From an uncultured Erythrobacter sp. (GTDB taxonomy: Bacteria > Pseudomonadota > Alphaproteobacteria > Sphingomonadales > Sphingomonadaceae), in contig CANMTU010000001.1 in the NCBI GenBank assembly GCA_947501005.1, positions 2,628,501 through 2,692,500 on the forward strand: 64,000 bases of DNA, read 5' to 3'. The translations under genes were made by a program, and so were the position numbers. The notes under the pieces were generated by a model. That model was not told the DNA's origin. It worked only from the letters and a program-made list of their open reading frames with translations, and did not search any database. Below are positions 8,287-22,569 of the stretch, in pieces. Positions within the stretch are counted from its first letter, which is position 1. Each line of letters opens with the position of its first letter.

Positions 8287-9383
8287 GCCGCGCCCTCCGC
8301 CGCGCGGCGCAGGATGGCGGCGATCTCGTCCATCTGCGTCAGCGTGCCGATGGTGATGCGCAGCGCATGGGGCAGGCCTTGCCCCGGCAAATGCCGCACC
8401 GCATATCCGCCGGCCTCGATCGCCGCCATCGCCGTGGTCGCCGACAGCGCGCCTTCGAACAGGACGAGAAGGAAATTCGCCTCGCTCGGCACCGCGCGGA
8501 TGCCGTGATTGCCGAGCGCGTTGATGGCCGCGGCGAACTCGGCACGGGCGACGGCGTTCTCTTCCCGCGAGTAGGCGAGGAAGGCCGCATCCCCCAGCCC
8601 GGCCAGCGCCGCGCGCTGCCCCGTGGCGGATACGTTGAAGGCACCCCGCAGCCGGTTGAGCGCCCCGATCAGCGCGGGCGCCCCGGTGGCCCAGCCGATC
8701 CGCTCGGCCGCGAGGCCGTAGGCCTTGGAAAAGGTGCGGGTGACGAGGACGTTGTCGTGCCGCGCCGCAAGGTCGAGCGCGCCGTCATCCAGCCCCTGCC
8801 CCACATATTCGGCATAGGCCTGATCGACCACCAGCAGGACATCGCCCGACAGACCGCTGTGCAAGCGCGCCACCGCCGCGGCGTCGATCCACGACCCGCA
8901 GGGATTGTTCGGATTGTCGAGCAGCACCACCCGCGTCCGTTCGGTCACCGCCGCCAGCAGCGCATCGACCGAGGCGACATGATCGTCCATCTGCGCTCCG
9001 ACCGGCTCCGCCCCGGCCTTTTGGGCCAGCAGCGGATAGAGCGAGAAGGAATATTGCGAGAACACCACCGCATCGCCCGGCCCGGCAAAGGCCTGCACCG
9101 CGCATTGCAGCAATTCACCCGATCCTGCGCCGCACACGATCCGCGCCGGATCGATCCCGTGCGCCGCGCCGATGGCCTCGCGCAGGGCGCCGGCATCCGG
9201 ATCGGGATAGCGCGCCGGGTCGCCCACGGCATGCAGCGCGGCGAGCGCATCGGGGCTGCATCCCAGGGGGTTCTCGTTGGCCGAGAGCTTGACCAGCGGC
9301 CTGCCCCCCGCCCCGGTCGCGCGGCCGGGGGTGTAGGCATGGATCGCCTCGATCCAGGGTTTCATCTGCGGTGCGTCGGCCAT
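8283..9383 (-). CDS. hisC: Histidinol-phosphate aminotransferase
   Basis: A 366-residue fold-type I PLP aminotransferase. It makes histidinol phosphate from imidazole-acetol phosphate and can also serve aromatic amino-acid synthesis. The PLP lysine is Lys220 in [18 protein letters not shown]. Other conserved blocks are [10 protein letters not shown] near residue 33, DNPNNPCG and [12 protein letters not shown] start at 9383 ([10 protein letters not shown]) because the upstream in-frame codons to 9422 run into the palindromic repeat at 9415-9482 and are not protein-like. The product pairs with the overlapping tyrC. The divergent metX gene begins about 130 bases away, across that repeat. Confidence 0.93.
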   Translation of the reverse strand: MADAPQMKPWIEAIHAYTPGRATGAGGRPLVKLSANENPLGCSPDALAALHAVGDPARYPDPDAGALREAIGAAHGIDPARIVCGAGSGELLQCAVQAFAGPGDAVVFSQYSFSLYPLLAQKAGAEPVGAQMDDHVASVDALLAAVTERTRVVLLDNPNNPCGSWIDAAAVARLHSGLSGDVLLVVDQAYAEYVGQGLDDGALDLAARHDNVLVTRTFSKAYGLAAERIGWATGAPALIGALNRLRGAFNVSATGQRAALAGLGDAAFLAYSREENAVARAEFAAAINALGNHGIRAVPSEANFLLVLFEGALSATTAMAAIEAGGYAVRHLPGQGLPHALRITIGTLTQMDEIAAILRRAAEGAA

Positions 9384-9410
9384 CGTGCTTCGTGCCAATA
9401 AAGAAAAGCA

Positions 9411-9490
9411 GCCCTTCGACAAGCGCGGGGCGAACGGTTAGAGGGCAAGTTCCCTTTTTCCGTGCGTGCTGCGCTTGTCGAAGCACCGTC
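9411..9490. repeat. REP-like palindrome, TTCGACA family, between hisC and metX
   Basis: TTCGACAAGCGC at 9415-9426 is repeated as its exact reverse complement at 9471-9482. The 44 bases between the arms include GGGGCGAACGG next to the left arm. The same core occurs at 44154-44217 and 61308-61385. The element lies wholly in the divergent intergenic region. Any transcript crossing it would form a 12-bp stem. It falsely extends both neighbouring reading frames: in-frame starts at 9422 for hisC and 9466 for metX come from the repeat. Confidence 0.85.
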
Positions 9491-9513
9491 CTTCTTCCAA
9501 AGCCCCGCCTGCC

Positions 9514-10605
9514 GTGAACGCCGCCCCGAACGCCCTCACCCTGCCCCAACCCCTGCTCCTCGACGGCGGGGGCGAGTTGGTGGATGCGCGGATCGCCTAC
9601 GAGACCTATGGCACGCTCGCGCCCGATCGCGCCAACGCCATCCTCCTGTGCCATGCGCTGACCGGCGACCAGTATGTCGCGCGCGAGCATCCCGTCACCG
9701 GCAAGCCCGGCTGGTGGGCGCGAATGGTCGGACCGGGCAAACCGATCGACACGAACCGCTATTTCGTCATCTGCGCCAACGTCATCGGCAGCTGCATGGG
9801 ATCGAGCGGCCCGGCCAGCACGGCGAGCGACGGGCGGCCCTATGCCATGCGCTTCCCGGTCATCACCGTGCGCGACATGGTGCGCGGGCTGGTCGGACTG
9901 CTCGATGCGCTGGAGATCGGGACGCTGCACGCGGTCGTCGGTGGATCGATGGGCGGGATGCAGGCCTTGAGCCTCGCGGCGAACTGGCCCGAGCGGGCAC
10001 AGCGCGTCCTCGCCGTGGCCACCACCAGTCGCCACTCGGCGCAGAACATTGCGTTCCACGAACTCGGCCGGCAGGCGATCATGGCCGATCCGGCCTGGGC
10101 GGGCGGCAATTATTACGCCGGCGAGACGCAGCCCGATGCCGGCCTCGCCGTGGCGCGGATGGCGGCGCACATCACCTATCTCTCCGAAGCCGCGCTAACC
10201 AAGAAGTTCGGCCGCAATCTGCAGGACCGGGAGGCGAAGAGCTTCGGCTTCGACGCCGATTTCCAGGTGGAAAGCTATCTGCGCTATCAGGGCAGCGGCT
10301 TCACCCGGCGGTTCGATGCGAACTCCTACCTCTACATCACCCGCGCAATGGATTATTTCGACCTCGCGGAAGAACATGGCGGCTTGCTGGCCGATGCCTT
10401 CGCCGCATCGCAGGCGCGGTTCTGCCTCGTCAGTTTCGATAGCGACTGGCTCTACCCCACCGCCGAAAGCCGCCACGTGGTGCGCGCGCTCAACGCGGCG
10501 GGCAAGGCGGTGAGTTTCGTCGAACTCAGCGCGCCTTACGGGCATGACAGCTTCCTGCTCGACGTGCCCGCGCTCGACCGGGTGGTGAAGGGTTTCCTCG
10601 AATGA
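9514..10605 (+). CDS. metX: Homoserine O-acyltransferase (MetX)
   Basis: A 363-residue alpha/beta hydrolase-fold enzyme that acylates homoserine, the first committed step of methionine synthesis. The nucleophile is Ser145 in [12 protein letters not shown]. The acid is in [10 protein letters not shown] and the histidine in YGHDSFLL, giving the complete triad. The family block [13 protein letters not shown] is present, and [17 protein letters not shown] matches the MetX oxyanion region. The GTG start at 9514 is chosen because the in-frame GTG at 9466 lies in a palindromic repeat. Acetyl versus succinyl specificity is not decided here. It is coupled to metW by an ATGA overlap, a classic alphaproteobacterial pair. 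Confidence 0.93.
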   Translation: MNAAPNALTLPQPLLLDGGGELVDARIAYETYGTLAPDRANAILLCHALTGDQYVAREHPVTGKPGWWARMVGPGKPIDTNRYFVICANVIGSCMGSSGPASTASDGRPYAMRFPVITVRDMVRGLVGLLDALEIGTLHAVVGGSMGGMQALSLAANWPERAQRVLAVATTSRHSAQNIAFHELGRQAIMADPAWAGGNYYAGETQPDAGLAVARMAAHITYLSEAALTKKFGRNLQDREAKSFGFDADFQVESYLRYQGSGFTRRFDANSYLYITRAMDYFDLAEEHGGLLADAFAASQARFCLVSFDSDWLYPTAESRHVVRALNAAGKAVSFVELSAPYGHDSFLLDVPALDRVVKGFLE

Positions 10606-11192
10606 ACCGGCTGCGCCCCGATCTGCGCGCCATCGCCGATGCCGTGGCGCCGCAGGCCCGCGTGCTCGATATCGGCTGCGACGACGGGGCCTTGCTGGCG
10701 GCCCTGCGCGCGGAAAAGCAGGTCGATGCCCGCGGGCTCGAACTCGATGCCGCCTGTGTCGAACGCTGCGTGGCGCAGGGGCTTTCGGTGGTGCAGGGCG
10801 ATGCCAATCGCGATCTTGCCGACTACCCCGACAAGGGGTTCGACTATGCCATCCTCAGCCAGACCCTGCAGACCACCGACCGGCCCGACTGGATGCTCGA
10901 CCAATTGCTGCGGGTCGGGCGGCAGGCTTTCGTCAGCTTTCCCAATTTCGCCCATTGGCGCACCCGCGCGGCCCTGCTGCTGGGCGGGCGGATGCCGGTG
11001 ACTCGCGCCCTGCCGGTCAGCTGGTACGAGACGCGCAACATTCATCACGTGACGATCGACGACTTTCGCGAACTTGCCCGCGCAAAAGGTGCCCGGATCC
11101 AGCGGGAGTGGTTTTTCACCGGCGAGAAGCCGCGCAGCGCCGCGCCGAATCTGCTGGCGGAATTCGCGGTCTTCCAACTCAGCCGGAGCTAG
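10602..11192 (+). CDS. metW: Methionine biosynthesis protein MetW
   Basis: A 196-residue class I methyltransferase-fold protein. The SAM-binding-like motif is [12 protein letters not shown] near the N-terminus, and YAILSQTLQ and VSFPNFAHW are typical MetW blocks. MetW accompanies MetX in many proteobacteria and is thought to be needed for its activity or stability; no methyl transfer has been established from this sequence. The start codon overlaps the metX stop (ATGA at 10602-10605), so the two proteins are likely made in step. The minus-strand catalase-like gene ends 37 bases beyond its stop; I see no strong terminator hairpin between them. Confidence 0.93.
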   Translation: MNRLRPDLRAIADAVAPQARVLDIGCDDGALLAALRAEKQVDARGLELDAACVERCVAQGLSVVQGDANRDLADYPDKGFDYAILSQTLQTTDRPDWMLDQLLRVGRQAFVSFPNFAHWRTRAALLLGGRMPVTRALPVSWYETRNIHHVTIDDFRELARAKGARIQREWFFTGEKPRSAAPNLLAEFAVFQLSRS

Positions 11193-11229
11193 AGGCGCCC
11201 CCGCTCAGACGATCCGCCGCAGCAGGCCG

Positions 11230-12309
11230 TCAGCCCGGTTCGTGGATCGGGCAGCCGTTCTTCTCCGCCCGGAAGCGGACCGAGTGGCGATAGGTTTCCT
11301 GCCGCGCGCGGTTGACGTTGCCCATCGGCAAATGGTCCATCACCCCCGTCCAGGGCGAGAAATGCAGGGTCTCGTTGACCTCGTGCACCAATTGCTCGTC
11401 CCAGCTATCCTGCTTCGGCATGCGGAGGGTCGCTACCTTCTCGAACGGTGAGACGTCCTGCGGCCATTCGACCGATGCGTCTTCAACCGGCTGCTTTTCG
11501 GCATCGCGCAGCAGTTGGACGCAGAAATCCCATTCGGCGTCGTTCTGCATGAATTGCTCGCGCACATGGTGGCGCAGCGCATCCCGGTCGTCGCCGATCT
11601 CGACCGTCTCGCCTTCCAGCGCCTTCATCCAGTCCGCCGCCGGGCGCAGCATGAACTTCGCGACGAATTGCCCGTAGCGGAACGGCGTGGCGGAATAATA
11701 TTCGAGCGCCATCGGCTCGCTGTTCGGCACCCCGCCCAGCGCGGCGAGCGAGGGGGCCGGGTCAAGGCCCACCGCCTGCCGCGCATCGTTGGCAAGCTTG
11801 AACGTGTCGGCGGCGAATTTCTTCAACCGTTCTGCCTTGTCGGTCGTCTTCGCCGTCAGCGCGAGATTCTTCGAAAACGCCTGTGCGTCGGGCGCGGGAA
11901 AGGCGGGGGCGTTCAAGAAGATGAAATCCTGTGTGTCGCCATCCGCATCGGGCAGGCGTGCGCCCTTCACGTCGCACACCTTGAGCGCGAAGCCGCGCGG
12001 CAGATGGATGTTGTCGTGCAGGATGTCGCCCGCATTGGTCGACATGCGGATGTAGGCGTCGTGGTCACCGGCTTGCGCGAAAAGGCCTTGCTCCAGTTCG
12101 GGTTTCAGCCCGCTTTCCACGGTCAGCCGGCCCTTGGCGATGGCGTGCGCCTTGGCGTGCACGGCGCGGATCGCGTGGCCCGAATTTTCGTAGGTCGTCT
12201 CGAGGATTTCATCGAAGCTGTCGTCCATGTCGAGGATCGTTTCCGCCTCCTTTTCCGGCTCGATGTTCTCGAGTTTTGCGGAAAAGCGGATCGGCGCGGG
12301 ATATGTCAT
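11230..12309 (-). CDS. Catalase-like haem protein, short form
   Basis: A 359-residue member of the catalase superfamily, well short of classical catalases (about 480-700 residues). The distal histidine is probably His51 in RAVHAKAHAIAKG, matching the VHAKG block of catalases. Further matches are RMSTNAGDI, LPRGFALKV and FIFLNAPAF. EYYSATPFRYG probably includes the proximal tyrosine region. Such short catalase-like proteins may act as peroxidases or have lost activity. It is monocistronic. The intrinsic terminator at 12391-12431 separates it from the thiolase gene on the same strand, so it must carry its own promoter in 12310-12390. Confidence 0.82.
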   Translation of the reverse strand: MTYPAPIRFSAKLENIEPEKEAETILDMDDSFDEILETTYENSGHAIRAVHAKAHAIAKGRLTVESGLKPELEQGLFAQAGDHDAYIRMSTNAGDILHDNIHLPRGFALKVCDVKGARLPDADGDTQDFIFLNAPAFPAPDAQAFSKNLALTAKTTDKAERLKKFAADTFKLANDARQAVGLDPAPSLAALGGVPNSEPMALEYYSATPFRYGQFVAKFMLRPAADWMKALEGETVEIGDDRDALRHHVREQFMQNDAEWDFCVQLLRDAEKQPVEDASVEWPQDVSPFEKVATLRMPKQDSWDEQLVHEVNETLHFSPWTGVMDHLPMGNVNRARQETYRHSVRFRAEKNGCPIHEPG

Positions 12310-12390
12310 GAAAACCTCGGGACTGCTGCTTCCCGACTAGAAGGTTCGGCATCGCCGCCCGGTTCCACCATCCGGATCATACGGGCCAAA

Positions 12391-12431
12391 GAAAAAGGGG
12401 CGGCGCCGCGAACCGGCACCGCCCCCTTTTC
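12391..12431 (-). terminator. Intrinsic terminator downstream of the thiolase gene
   Basis: Read on the minus strand, AAAAGGGGGCGGTGCCGG pairs with the near-complement ending CGGCGCCGCCCC, followed by TTTTTC. One bulged base and one mismatch interrupt the stem. The loop is about five bases. A-runs on the other side would let it work in both directions. It lies 19 bases after the thiolase stop and insulates the catalase-like gene. Confidence 0.85.
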
Positions 12432-12449
12432 ATGCGCCAAGCGCGTGGC

Positions 12450-13631
12450 TCAGAAGATTTCGAACAGGCCCGCCGCGCCCATGCCGCCGCCGACGCACAT
12501 CGTCACGACGCCATATTTCGCACCGCGGCGCTTGCCTTCGAGGAGGACGTGGCCGGTGCAGCGCGCCCCGGTCATGCCGTAAGGGTGGCCGATGGAGATC
12601 GAGCCGCCGCTGACATTGAGCTTGTCGTTATCGATCCCGAGCTTGTCACGGCAGTAAAGGACCTGCACCGCGAAGGCTTCGTTGAGTTCCCAGATGCCGA
12701 TATCGTCGACATTGAGGTCGAAGCGCTTGAGCAGCTTGGGGATGGCGAAGATCGGGCCGATGCCCATCTCGTCAGGCTCGGTCCCGGCGACCGCCATGCC
12801 GACATAGCGGCCGAGCGGGGTGAGCCCGCGCTGTTCGGCGACCTTGGCTTCCATCAGCACGCTGGCGCTCGACCCGTCCGACAGCTGCGAGGCATTGCCG
12901 GCGGTGATCGTGGTGCCTTCGCCCATCACCGGCTTCAGGCTGTTCAACCCTTCCAGCGTGGTCTGCGGGCGATTGCCCTCGTCCTTGTCGATCGTGATGT
13001 CGACATCGGAGATCGCGCCGGTTTCCTTGTCCTGCACCTTGTGGGTGGTGGAGACGGAGACGATCTCGTCGTCGAACCGGCCTTCTTCCTGCGCCTTGGC
13101 GACCCGCTGCTGCGATTGCAGGGCGTATTCGTCCTGCTGTTCGCGGCTGATGCCGTAACGCTGGGCAACCGTTTCGGCGGTCTGCAGCATCGGCATGTAG
13201 ATCGCGCCGTGCATCCCCATCAGTTCGGGATCGGGCATCACGCGCATTTCCTTGGTCTGCACGAGACTGATCGATTCCTGACCGCCGGCCGCCACCACGT
13301 CCATCCGGTCGGTGATGATCTGCTTGGCGGCGGTGGCGATGCTCATCAGGCCGCTGGAGCACTGGCGGTCGATGGTCATGCCGCTGGTGCCGATCGGGCA
13401 CCCGGCGCGCAGCGCAACCTGACGGGCGAGGTTGCCGGCCTGCGTGCCCTGCTGGAGCGCGCTGCCCCACAGCACGTCGTCCACCTCGCCCGGTTCGATA
13501 CCGGCGCGCTCGATGGCGGGCTTGAGGGAATAGGCGCCGAGCGTCGGGCCCCTGGTGTCGTTGAACCCGCCCTTGTAGGCACGGCCGATGGCGGTGCGGG
13601 CGGTGGAGACGATAACTGCGTCACGTGACAT
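12450..13631 (-). CDS. Acetyl-CoA C-acyltransferase (thiolase)
   Basis: A 393-residue thiolase. The nucleophilic cysteine is Cys91 in DRQCSSGL. The catalytic histidine is His349 in [12 protein letters not shown], and the second cysteine is Cys379 in MCVGGGMG, so it should be active. The NEAFA block (ELNEAFAVQ) is present. It could run degradatively (beta-oxidation) or condense acetyl-CoA units; the sequence does not settle which. The MaoC-type hydratase gene lies 54 bases upstream on the same strand, suggesting a two-gene fatty acyl-CoA unit. A good terminator follows. The phaB-like reductase is 17 kb away, so no polyhydroxyalkanoate operon is visible here. Confidence 0.92.
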   Translation of the reverse strand: MSRDAVIVSTARTAIGRAYKGGFNDTRGPTLGAYSLKPAIERAGIEPGEVDDVLWGSALQQGTQAGNLARQVALRAGCPIGTSGMTIDRQCSSGLMSIATAAKQIITDRMDVVAAGGQESISLVQTKEMRVMPDPELMGMHGAIYMPMLQTAETVAQRYGISREQQDEYALQSQQRVAKAQEEGRFDDEIVSVSTTHKVQDKETGAISDVDITIDKDEGNRPQTTLEGLNSLKPVMGEGTTITAGNASQLSDGSSASVLMEAKVAEQRGLTPLGRYVGMAVAGTEPDEMGIGPIFAIPKLLKRFDLNVDDIGIWELNEAFAVQVLYCRDKLGIDNDKLNVSGGSISIGHPYGMTGARCTGHVLLEGKRRGAKYGVVTMCVGGGMGAAGLFEIF

Positions 13632-13685
13632 GATGGTATCCTTCGTTTGGTAAAAGCGTCCGATCTTCCGGGGAGGAGGAAGCGA

Positions 13686-14135
13686 TCAGACGAAATACAT
13701 CGTCATCCATTCGCAGATCAGGGCGGGCTTGTCCTCGCCTTCGATCTCGATCGTGATTTCCATGGTCTGCTGCCACTGGCCGGCGCGCTTTTCCGTCATC
13801 TCGAGCATTTTCCAGTGGCCGCGGATGCGCTTGCCGGACCGCACCGGGCTGATGAATCGCGTCTTGTTGCCGCCGTAGTTCACCGCCATCTTGATCCCGT
13901 CGACCCGGGGCACGTCGCTGTTGGCGGTGAGATAAGGGATCATCGACAGCGTCAGGAAGCCATGCGCGATGGTGCCGCCGAACGGCGTCATCCTGGCTTT
14001 TTCCTCGTCGAGATGGATGAACTGGTGATCGCCGGTCGCTTCGGCGAACTGGTTGATGCGCTCCTGGCTCATTTCGACCCATTCGCTGGTGCCGACGTCC
14101 TGGCCGGTCTTTTCGGCGATTTCCTGCGGGCTCAT
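13686..14135 (-). CDS. MaoC-family (R)-specific enoyl-CoA hydratase-like protein
   Basis: A 149-residue hot-dog-fold hydratase/dehydratase. The active-site pair is Asp36 and His41 in ATGDHQFIHLD, followed by the GGTIAHGFLTLS block. This pattern matches NodN/MaoC proteins that add water to trans-2-enoyl-CoA. The start at 14135 is set by AAGGAGAT immediately upstream (14147-14140); longer in-frame extensions lack support. It lies upstream of, and probably in an operon with, the thiolase. Substrate chain length is unknown. Confidence 0.9.
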   Translation of the reverse strand: MSPQEIAEKTGQDVGTSEWVEMSQERINQFAEATGDHQFIHLDEEKARMTPFGGTIAHGFLTLSMIPYLTANSDVPRVDGIKMAVNYGGNKTRFISPVRSGKRIRGHWKMLEMTEKRAGQWQQTMEITIEIEGEDKPALICEWMTMYFV

Positions 14136-14361
14136 CCGTATCTCCTTGCGTGTGGTAACTTCAAGACAGAGGGTCGTCATGGCGCATGGGCTTCACCCGC
14201 GCAACAGCCTCGCCCATGCCGCTACGGCACGGCTCCATCCCGTTTGCGCGCGGCAGGTGCGGTGTTTTGCGGCGGAATCGAATCGGTTCGGCGGGGCGGG
14301 GATGGCCATCGGTCGCACCTGCCTTGCCCGCTCCGCCCCGAGCGCGCAAAAGGGCGCGGAC

Positions 14362-15171
14362 ATGCACACGACGCTGCGCCACCTGTTTCGCCACTCATGG
14401 TTCCGCATCGCGGCCGCGCTCTGGGTCGCGGTGCTGTGCGGCGGCGTGGTGGCGGTGCAGCGGCGTGCGCTGATCGCCGGAATGGCGGATGGCGCCGGGC
14501 TGGCCAATCTGTCCGATGGCGGCGCGCGCACCGTGTTCGCCATCGCGGCGGCCCTCTGCGGCTTTGTCGCGGCCTATGCCGTTCTGACCTTCGCCCGCCC
14601 TCGCGAATCGAAGCGCCGGAAGACGGGGGTTGCCGCCACTCGGCGCGAGGCGGAGATGGCGCACGAGGATCGACCGGTCGAGGAGATCGCCGATTCCCCG
14701 CCCGCCTCCGAACAGGCCGACGCTGAACACGTCGATATCGTGGAGCCGATCGCCGATCGCGAGGAGGACGAAGCGCTCCCGCCCCCCGCGCTGTCGGGGA
14801 TCAGCGCTTTGCGGCAGGCCTGGCTCGATCAGACCGGCGAAATCCTCGCGCCTGCGTCGGGAGCCGATGGAGAGATCGCATTCGAGCGGGACGAGGCTCC
14901 AGAACCTGCCGAACCCCTGCCGGAAACCGCCAACGACCCGGCGGAAACCGTAAGCGAGCCGCCCACCCTGACGGAATTGGGGGATCGGCTGGCGCAGGCA
15001 ATCGTGCGCCTCGAACGCAGCACGAAGGAACGCGGCACCTATCCCCCCGCCCCCGCCCTCGAGGAAGGGTCCGAGACCGGCGAGGACGATCGCCCGCTGC
15101 TCGACGCAGAGGCGCGGCGGGCGGTGGAGCAGGCGCTTGCCCGCCTGGAAGGCTTCGCCGCGCGCTCCTGA
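14362..15171 (+). CDS. Hypothetical protein, two membrane helices and acidic tail
   Basis: A 269-residue protein I do not recognise. A short basic start (MHTTLRHLFRHS) leads into two hydrophobic helices, about residues 17-34 and 56-75. A long cytoplasmic or periplasmic tail follows, rich in Glu, Asp, Pro and Ala. Two amphipathic helical patches lie in it (TELGDRLAQAIVRLERS and DAEARRAVEQALARLEGF). The start at 14362 is chosen for AGGGCG 8 bases upstream and because earlier in-frame sequence is not protein-like. It is divergent from the MaoC gene and precedes gltB by 217 bases. Codon choice fits neighbouring genes, so it is probably real. Confidence 0.7.
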   Translation: MHTTLRHLFRHSWFRIAAALWVAVLCGGVVAVQRRALIAGMADGAGLANLSDGGARTVFAIAAALCGFVAAYAVLTFARPRESKRRKTGVAATRREAEMAHEDRPVEEIADSPPASEQADAEHVDIVEPIADREEDEALPPPALSGISALRQAWLDQTGEILAPASGADGEIAFERDEAPEPAEPLPETANDPAETVSEPPTLTELGDRLAQAIVRLERSTKERGTYPPAPALEEGSETGEDDRPLLDAEARRAVEQALARLEGFAARS

Positions 15172-15388
15172 ACCCGGGCCCTGAACCCGCACCGCGTCCA
15201 ATACGCCCGATCTTGGGGCCGACGAAATTTTCCTTCGCGCCAAGGCGATTGCAAATTGCCGCTTCTGCTTTCAATAGGCGGTTTCGCGACATATTCGGCA
15301 TGAGTTGGTCGGCGCTGCATCCTGTCCGCCCAACGGAATGCGCCGGCGCCTGCCGGTCCGTGGAGTTTGAAAGGTTGCCAGGATCACG

Positions 15389-20062
<4,674 letters not shown>

Positions 20063-20077
20063 GGCCTGCCTTTACCC

Positions 20078-20140
20078 GTCATCCCGGCACAGGCCGGGAT
20101 CGCTATCAATTCGGTCCGACCCCGGCCTGCGCCGGGGCTT
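20078..20140. repeat. Two tandem palindromes, GTCATCCCGGC family, between gltB and gltD
   Basis: ATCCCGGC-ACAG-GCCGGGAT (20081-20100) is followed by CCCCGGC-CTGC-GCCGGGG (20120-20137). Both are perfect stems with four-base loops. The surrounding GTCATCCCGGC wording is that of dispersed intergenic repeats found widely in alphaproteobacteria. They lie in the gltB-gltD message and could protect its 3' part or moderate read-through; neither has a T-run. Confidence 0.8.
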
Positions 20141-20164
20141 CGGCCAAATCGGAGATCTGACCTC

Positions 20165-21601
20165 GTGGGCAAGGAAACCGGCTTCCTCGAATTCGAGCGC
20201 GAGGATCGCACATATGCCGATCCGCAGGAGCGTTTGAAGCACTACAAGGAATTCGTCGTCCCGCACGATGAAGGCGCGCTGCGCAGGCAGGCGGCGCGGT
20301 GCATGAATTGCGGCATTCCATACTGCCACAACGGCTGCCCGGTGAACAACATCATCCCGGACTGGAACCACCTCGTCTATGAGGACGACTGGCGCAATGC
20401 GCTGGAAGTGCTGCACTCCACCAACAATTTTCCCGAATTCACCGGCCGGGTCTGCCCCGCCCCGTGCGAGGCGGCGTGCACGCTCAATCTCGTCGATGCG
20501 CCGGTGACGATCAAGAGCATCGAATGCGCGATCATCGACCGCGGCTTCAGGGAAGGCTGGGTCAAGCCGCAACCGGCACAGCGCCCGACCGGCAAGGCGG
20601 TCGCGGTGATCGGCAGCGGGCCGGCGGGCCTCGCCTGCGCCCAGCAGCTCGCCCGGGCCGGCCATGCAGTGACCGTGTTCGAGAAGTCCGACCGGATCGG
20701 CGGCCTGCTGCGCTACGGCATTCCCGACTTCAAGATGGAGAAGCACCTCATCAACCGCCGCGCGGTGCAGATGGAGGCCGAAGGCGTGCAGTTCAAAACC
20801 GGCGCCGAGGTCGGGGTCGAGGTGGGCTTCGATGCGCTGCGCGAGAATTTCGACGCGATCGTGCTGGCGGGTGGAGCGGAAGATCCGCGCAAGCTCGACG
20901 TGCCGGGCGCCGAGCTTCCCGGCGTGCGGCTGGCGATGGAGTTCCTTACCCAGCAGAACAAGCGCAATGCCGGCGACGACGAAGTGCGCGCCGCGCCGCG
21001 CGGCAGCCTGACCGCGACCGGCAAGCATGTGGTCGTGATCGGCGGCGGCGATACCGGCAGCGACTGCGTCGGCACCAGCAACCGGCAGGGTGCAAAAAGC
21101 GTCACCCAGCTGGAAATCATGCCCCGGCCGCCCGAGCGCGAGGACAAGCTGGCGACCTGGCCCGACTGGCCGATGAAGCTGCGCACCTCGTCCAGCCACG
21201 AGGAAGGGGCCGAGCGCGACTGGGCCGTGCTCGCCAAGCGCGTGATCGAGGAAAACGGCGACGTCGCCGGCCTGGAATGCGTGCGGATCGAATGGGGGGG
21301 CCGCGAGATGCGCGAGATCGAGGGCAGCACCTTCGTTCTTCCCGCCGAACTGATCCTTCTGGCGATGGGCTTCACCGGCCCGCTCAAACGCGGCCTGCTC
21401 GACCGGGCGGGCGTCGAATTGTGCGAGCGCGGCAATGTGAAGGCCGACGAGCAACGCTACGCCACCAGCGAACCCAACGTCTTCGCCTGCGGCGACATGC
21501 GCCGGGGGCAGAGCCTCGTCGTCTGGGCGATCCGCGAAGGCCGCCAGGCCGCCCGCGCGGTGGACGAGTCGCTGATGGGCCACAGCGACCTGCCACGATA
21601 G
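20165..21601 (+). CDS. gltD: Glutamate synthase, small (beta) subunit
   Basis: A 478-residue FAD protein that takes electrons from NADPH and passes them to GltB. The N-terminal cluster-binding domain has Cys46, 49, 54 and 58 ([13 protein letters not shown]) and Cys97, 101 and 105 (CPAPCEAAC). The FAD-binding glycine motif is [14 protein letters not shown], and the NADPH motif is [25 protein letters not shown]-type sequence near the C-terminus closes the flavin site. It starts with GTG just after the second palindrome. Together with GltB it forms the ammonia-assimilating GS-GOGAT cycle; glnE, which controls glutamine synthetase, is 13 kb away. Confidence 0.96.
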   Translation: MGKETGFLEFEREDRTYADPQERLKHYKEFVVPHDEGALRRQAARCMNCGIPYCHNGCPVNNIIPDWNHLVYEDDWRNALEVLHSTNNFPEFTGRVCPAPCEAACTLNLVDAPVTIKSIECAIIDRGFREGWVKPQPAQRPTGKAVAVIGSGPAGLACAQQLARAGHAVTVFEKSDRIGGLLRYGIPDFKMEKHLINRRAVQMEAEGVQFKTGAEVGVEVGFDALRENFDAIVLAGGAEDPRKLDVPGAELPGVRLAMEFLTQQNKRNAGDDEVRAAPRGSLTATGKHVVVIGGGDTGSDCVGTSNRQGAKSVTQLEIMPRPPEREDKLATWPDWPMKLRTSSSHEEGAERDWAVLAKRVIEENGDVAGLECVRIEWGGREMREIEGSTFVLPAELILLAMGFTGPLKRGLLDRAGVELCERGNVKADEQRYATSEPNVFACGDMRRGQSLVVWAIREGRQAARAVDESLMGHSDLPR

Positions 21602-21608
21602 ATCGCGC

Positions 21609-21782
21609 CTAGCGGTGCCGGGCCTTGCGCAAGGCGACGGTCGGCACCGCGCATAGGGCGACGGCGATCAGCAACCCCGATACTGCACCGATCGTCATGC
21701 CTTCGGTCCCGCCCAGCCACGCCCCTGCGACCGCGCCGATGAGCGGAAGAACGAGCAGCAGGACGCATCCGAGCGCAGCCAT
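21609..21782 (-). CDS. Small membrane protein, 57 residues
   Basis: A short minus-strand frame, ATG at 21782 to TAG at 21609, beginning MAALGCVLLLVLPLIGAVAG. It contains two hydrophobic stretches (about residues 4-20 and 32-48) separated by a Gly-rich turn (WLGGTEGMT), and ends in a basic tail (LRKARHR). This is the look of a two-helix inner-membrane microprotein. It starts 12 bases after the ung stop on the same strand, with GGCGGGG a few bases before the ATG, so it is probably co-transcribed with ung. Its function is unknown. It is convergent with gltD, seven bases away. Codon third positions are GC-rich like those of its neighbours. Confidence 0.65.
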   Translation of the reverse strand: MAALGCVLLLVLPLIGAVAGAWLGGTEGMTIGAVSGLLIAVALCAVPTVALRKARHR

Positions 21783-21794
21783 GCCAGCCCCGCC

Positions 21795-22490
21795 TCAGCC
21801 CGTCCGCCAGTCGATGGGGGCGCGGCCATGCGCTTCGAGGAAGGCGTTGGTGTGGCTGAACGGGCGCGAGCCGAAGAAGCCGCGATAGGCCGATAGCGGG
21901 CTGGGATGCGGGCTTTTGATCAGCAGGTGCCGCCCGCCGCCGATCGCCTCGATGGCTTTCGCCTTGGCCTGCGCGTGGCTGCCCCACAGGATGAAGGCGG
22001 TCGGCGCGGCGCGGCGCGCGACGGCAGCGATGCAGGCATCGGTTATCGCTTCCCAGCCGCGTTTGGCGTGGCTTCCCGCCTTGCCTGCTTCGACGCTGAG
22101 CGAGGTGTTGAGCAGCAGCACGCCCTGCCGCGCCCACCGCGTGAGGTCGCCCGACGGCGCAGGCGGGATGCCGCAATCGCTTGCCAGTTCCCGGTAGATA
22201 TTCCGCAGGCTCGGCGGCAGTTTCATGCCTTCGGGTACGGAGAAGGCAAGGCCCATCGCCTGTCCCAGCCCGTGATAGGGATCCTGGCCCAAAATCACCG
22301 CCTTCACCTCCGTCAACGGCGTAAGTTCCAGCGCGCGGAAACGGCGTCCGGCCGGGGGGTAGATCGCCTTACCCGCGGCCGTCTCATCCGCCAGAAACCG
22401 GTCGAGCGCCCGGCCCCCGGCGCTTGCCAGCACCGGCGCGAGCGTTTCGCGCCATTCCTGCGCGAGGCCGGCGGGAAGATCGGGGACCAT
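21795..22490 (-). CDS. ung: Uracil-DNA glycosylase (family 1)
   Basis: A 231-residue base-excision repair enzyme that removes uracil from DNA. The water-activating motif is GQDPYHG with Asp70. The leucine-loop histidine is His195 in SPHPSPLSAYRGFFG. VLLLNTSLSV and FILWGSHAQ are further family blocks, and the length is normal. The start at 22490 (MVPDLPAG) is used; the frame stays open upstream but crosses into the divergent rnd promoter region. The start of rnd is 79 bases away on the other strand, so the two promoters must share that short gap. The small membrane protein gene follows 12 bases later. Confidence 0.95.
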   Translation of the reverse strand: MVPDLPAGLAQEWRETLAPVLASAGGRALDRFLADETAAGKAIYPPAGRRFRALELTPLTEVKAVILGQDPYHGLGQAMGLAFSVPEGMKLPPSLRNIYRELASDCGIPPAPSGDLTRWARQGVLLLNTSLSVEAGKAGSHAKRGWEAITDACIAAVARRAAPTAFILWGSHAQAKAKAIEAIGGGRHLLIKSPHPSPLSAYRGFFGSRPFSHTNAFLEAHGRAPIDWRTG

Positions 22491-22569
22491 GACATCGCAA
22501 TGCACCCCCGCGCGCGGCCCCGCCAGTGCGCCCTTCCCTCCTATCCCCAATCGGCCTAAGGCCGGGAGC

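Noticed and set aside
9384-9513. Possible SAM-II riboswitch before metX
   Set aside because: metX genes in alphaproteobacteria often carry one, but I find no match to its conserved pseudoknot sequences; the gap is mostly occupied by the palindromic repeat.
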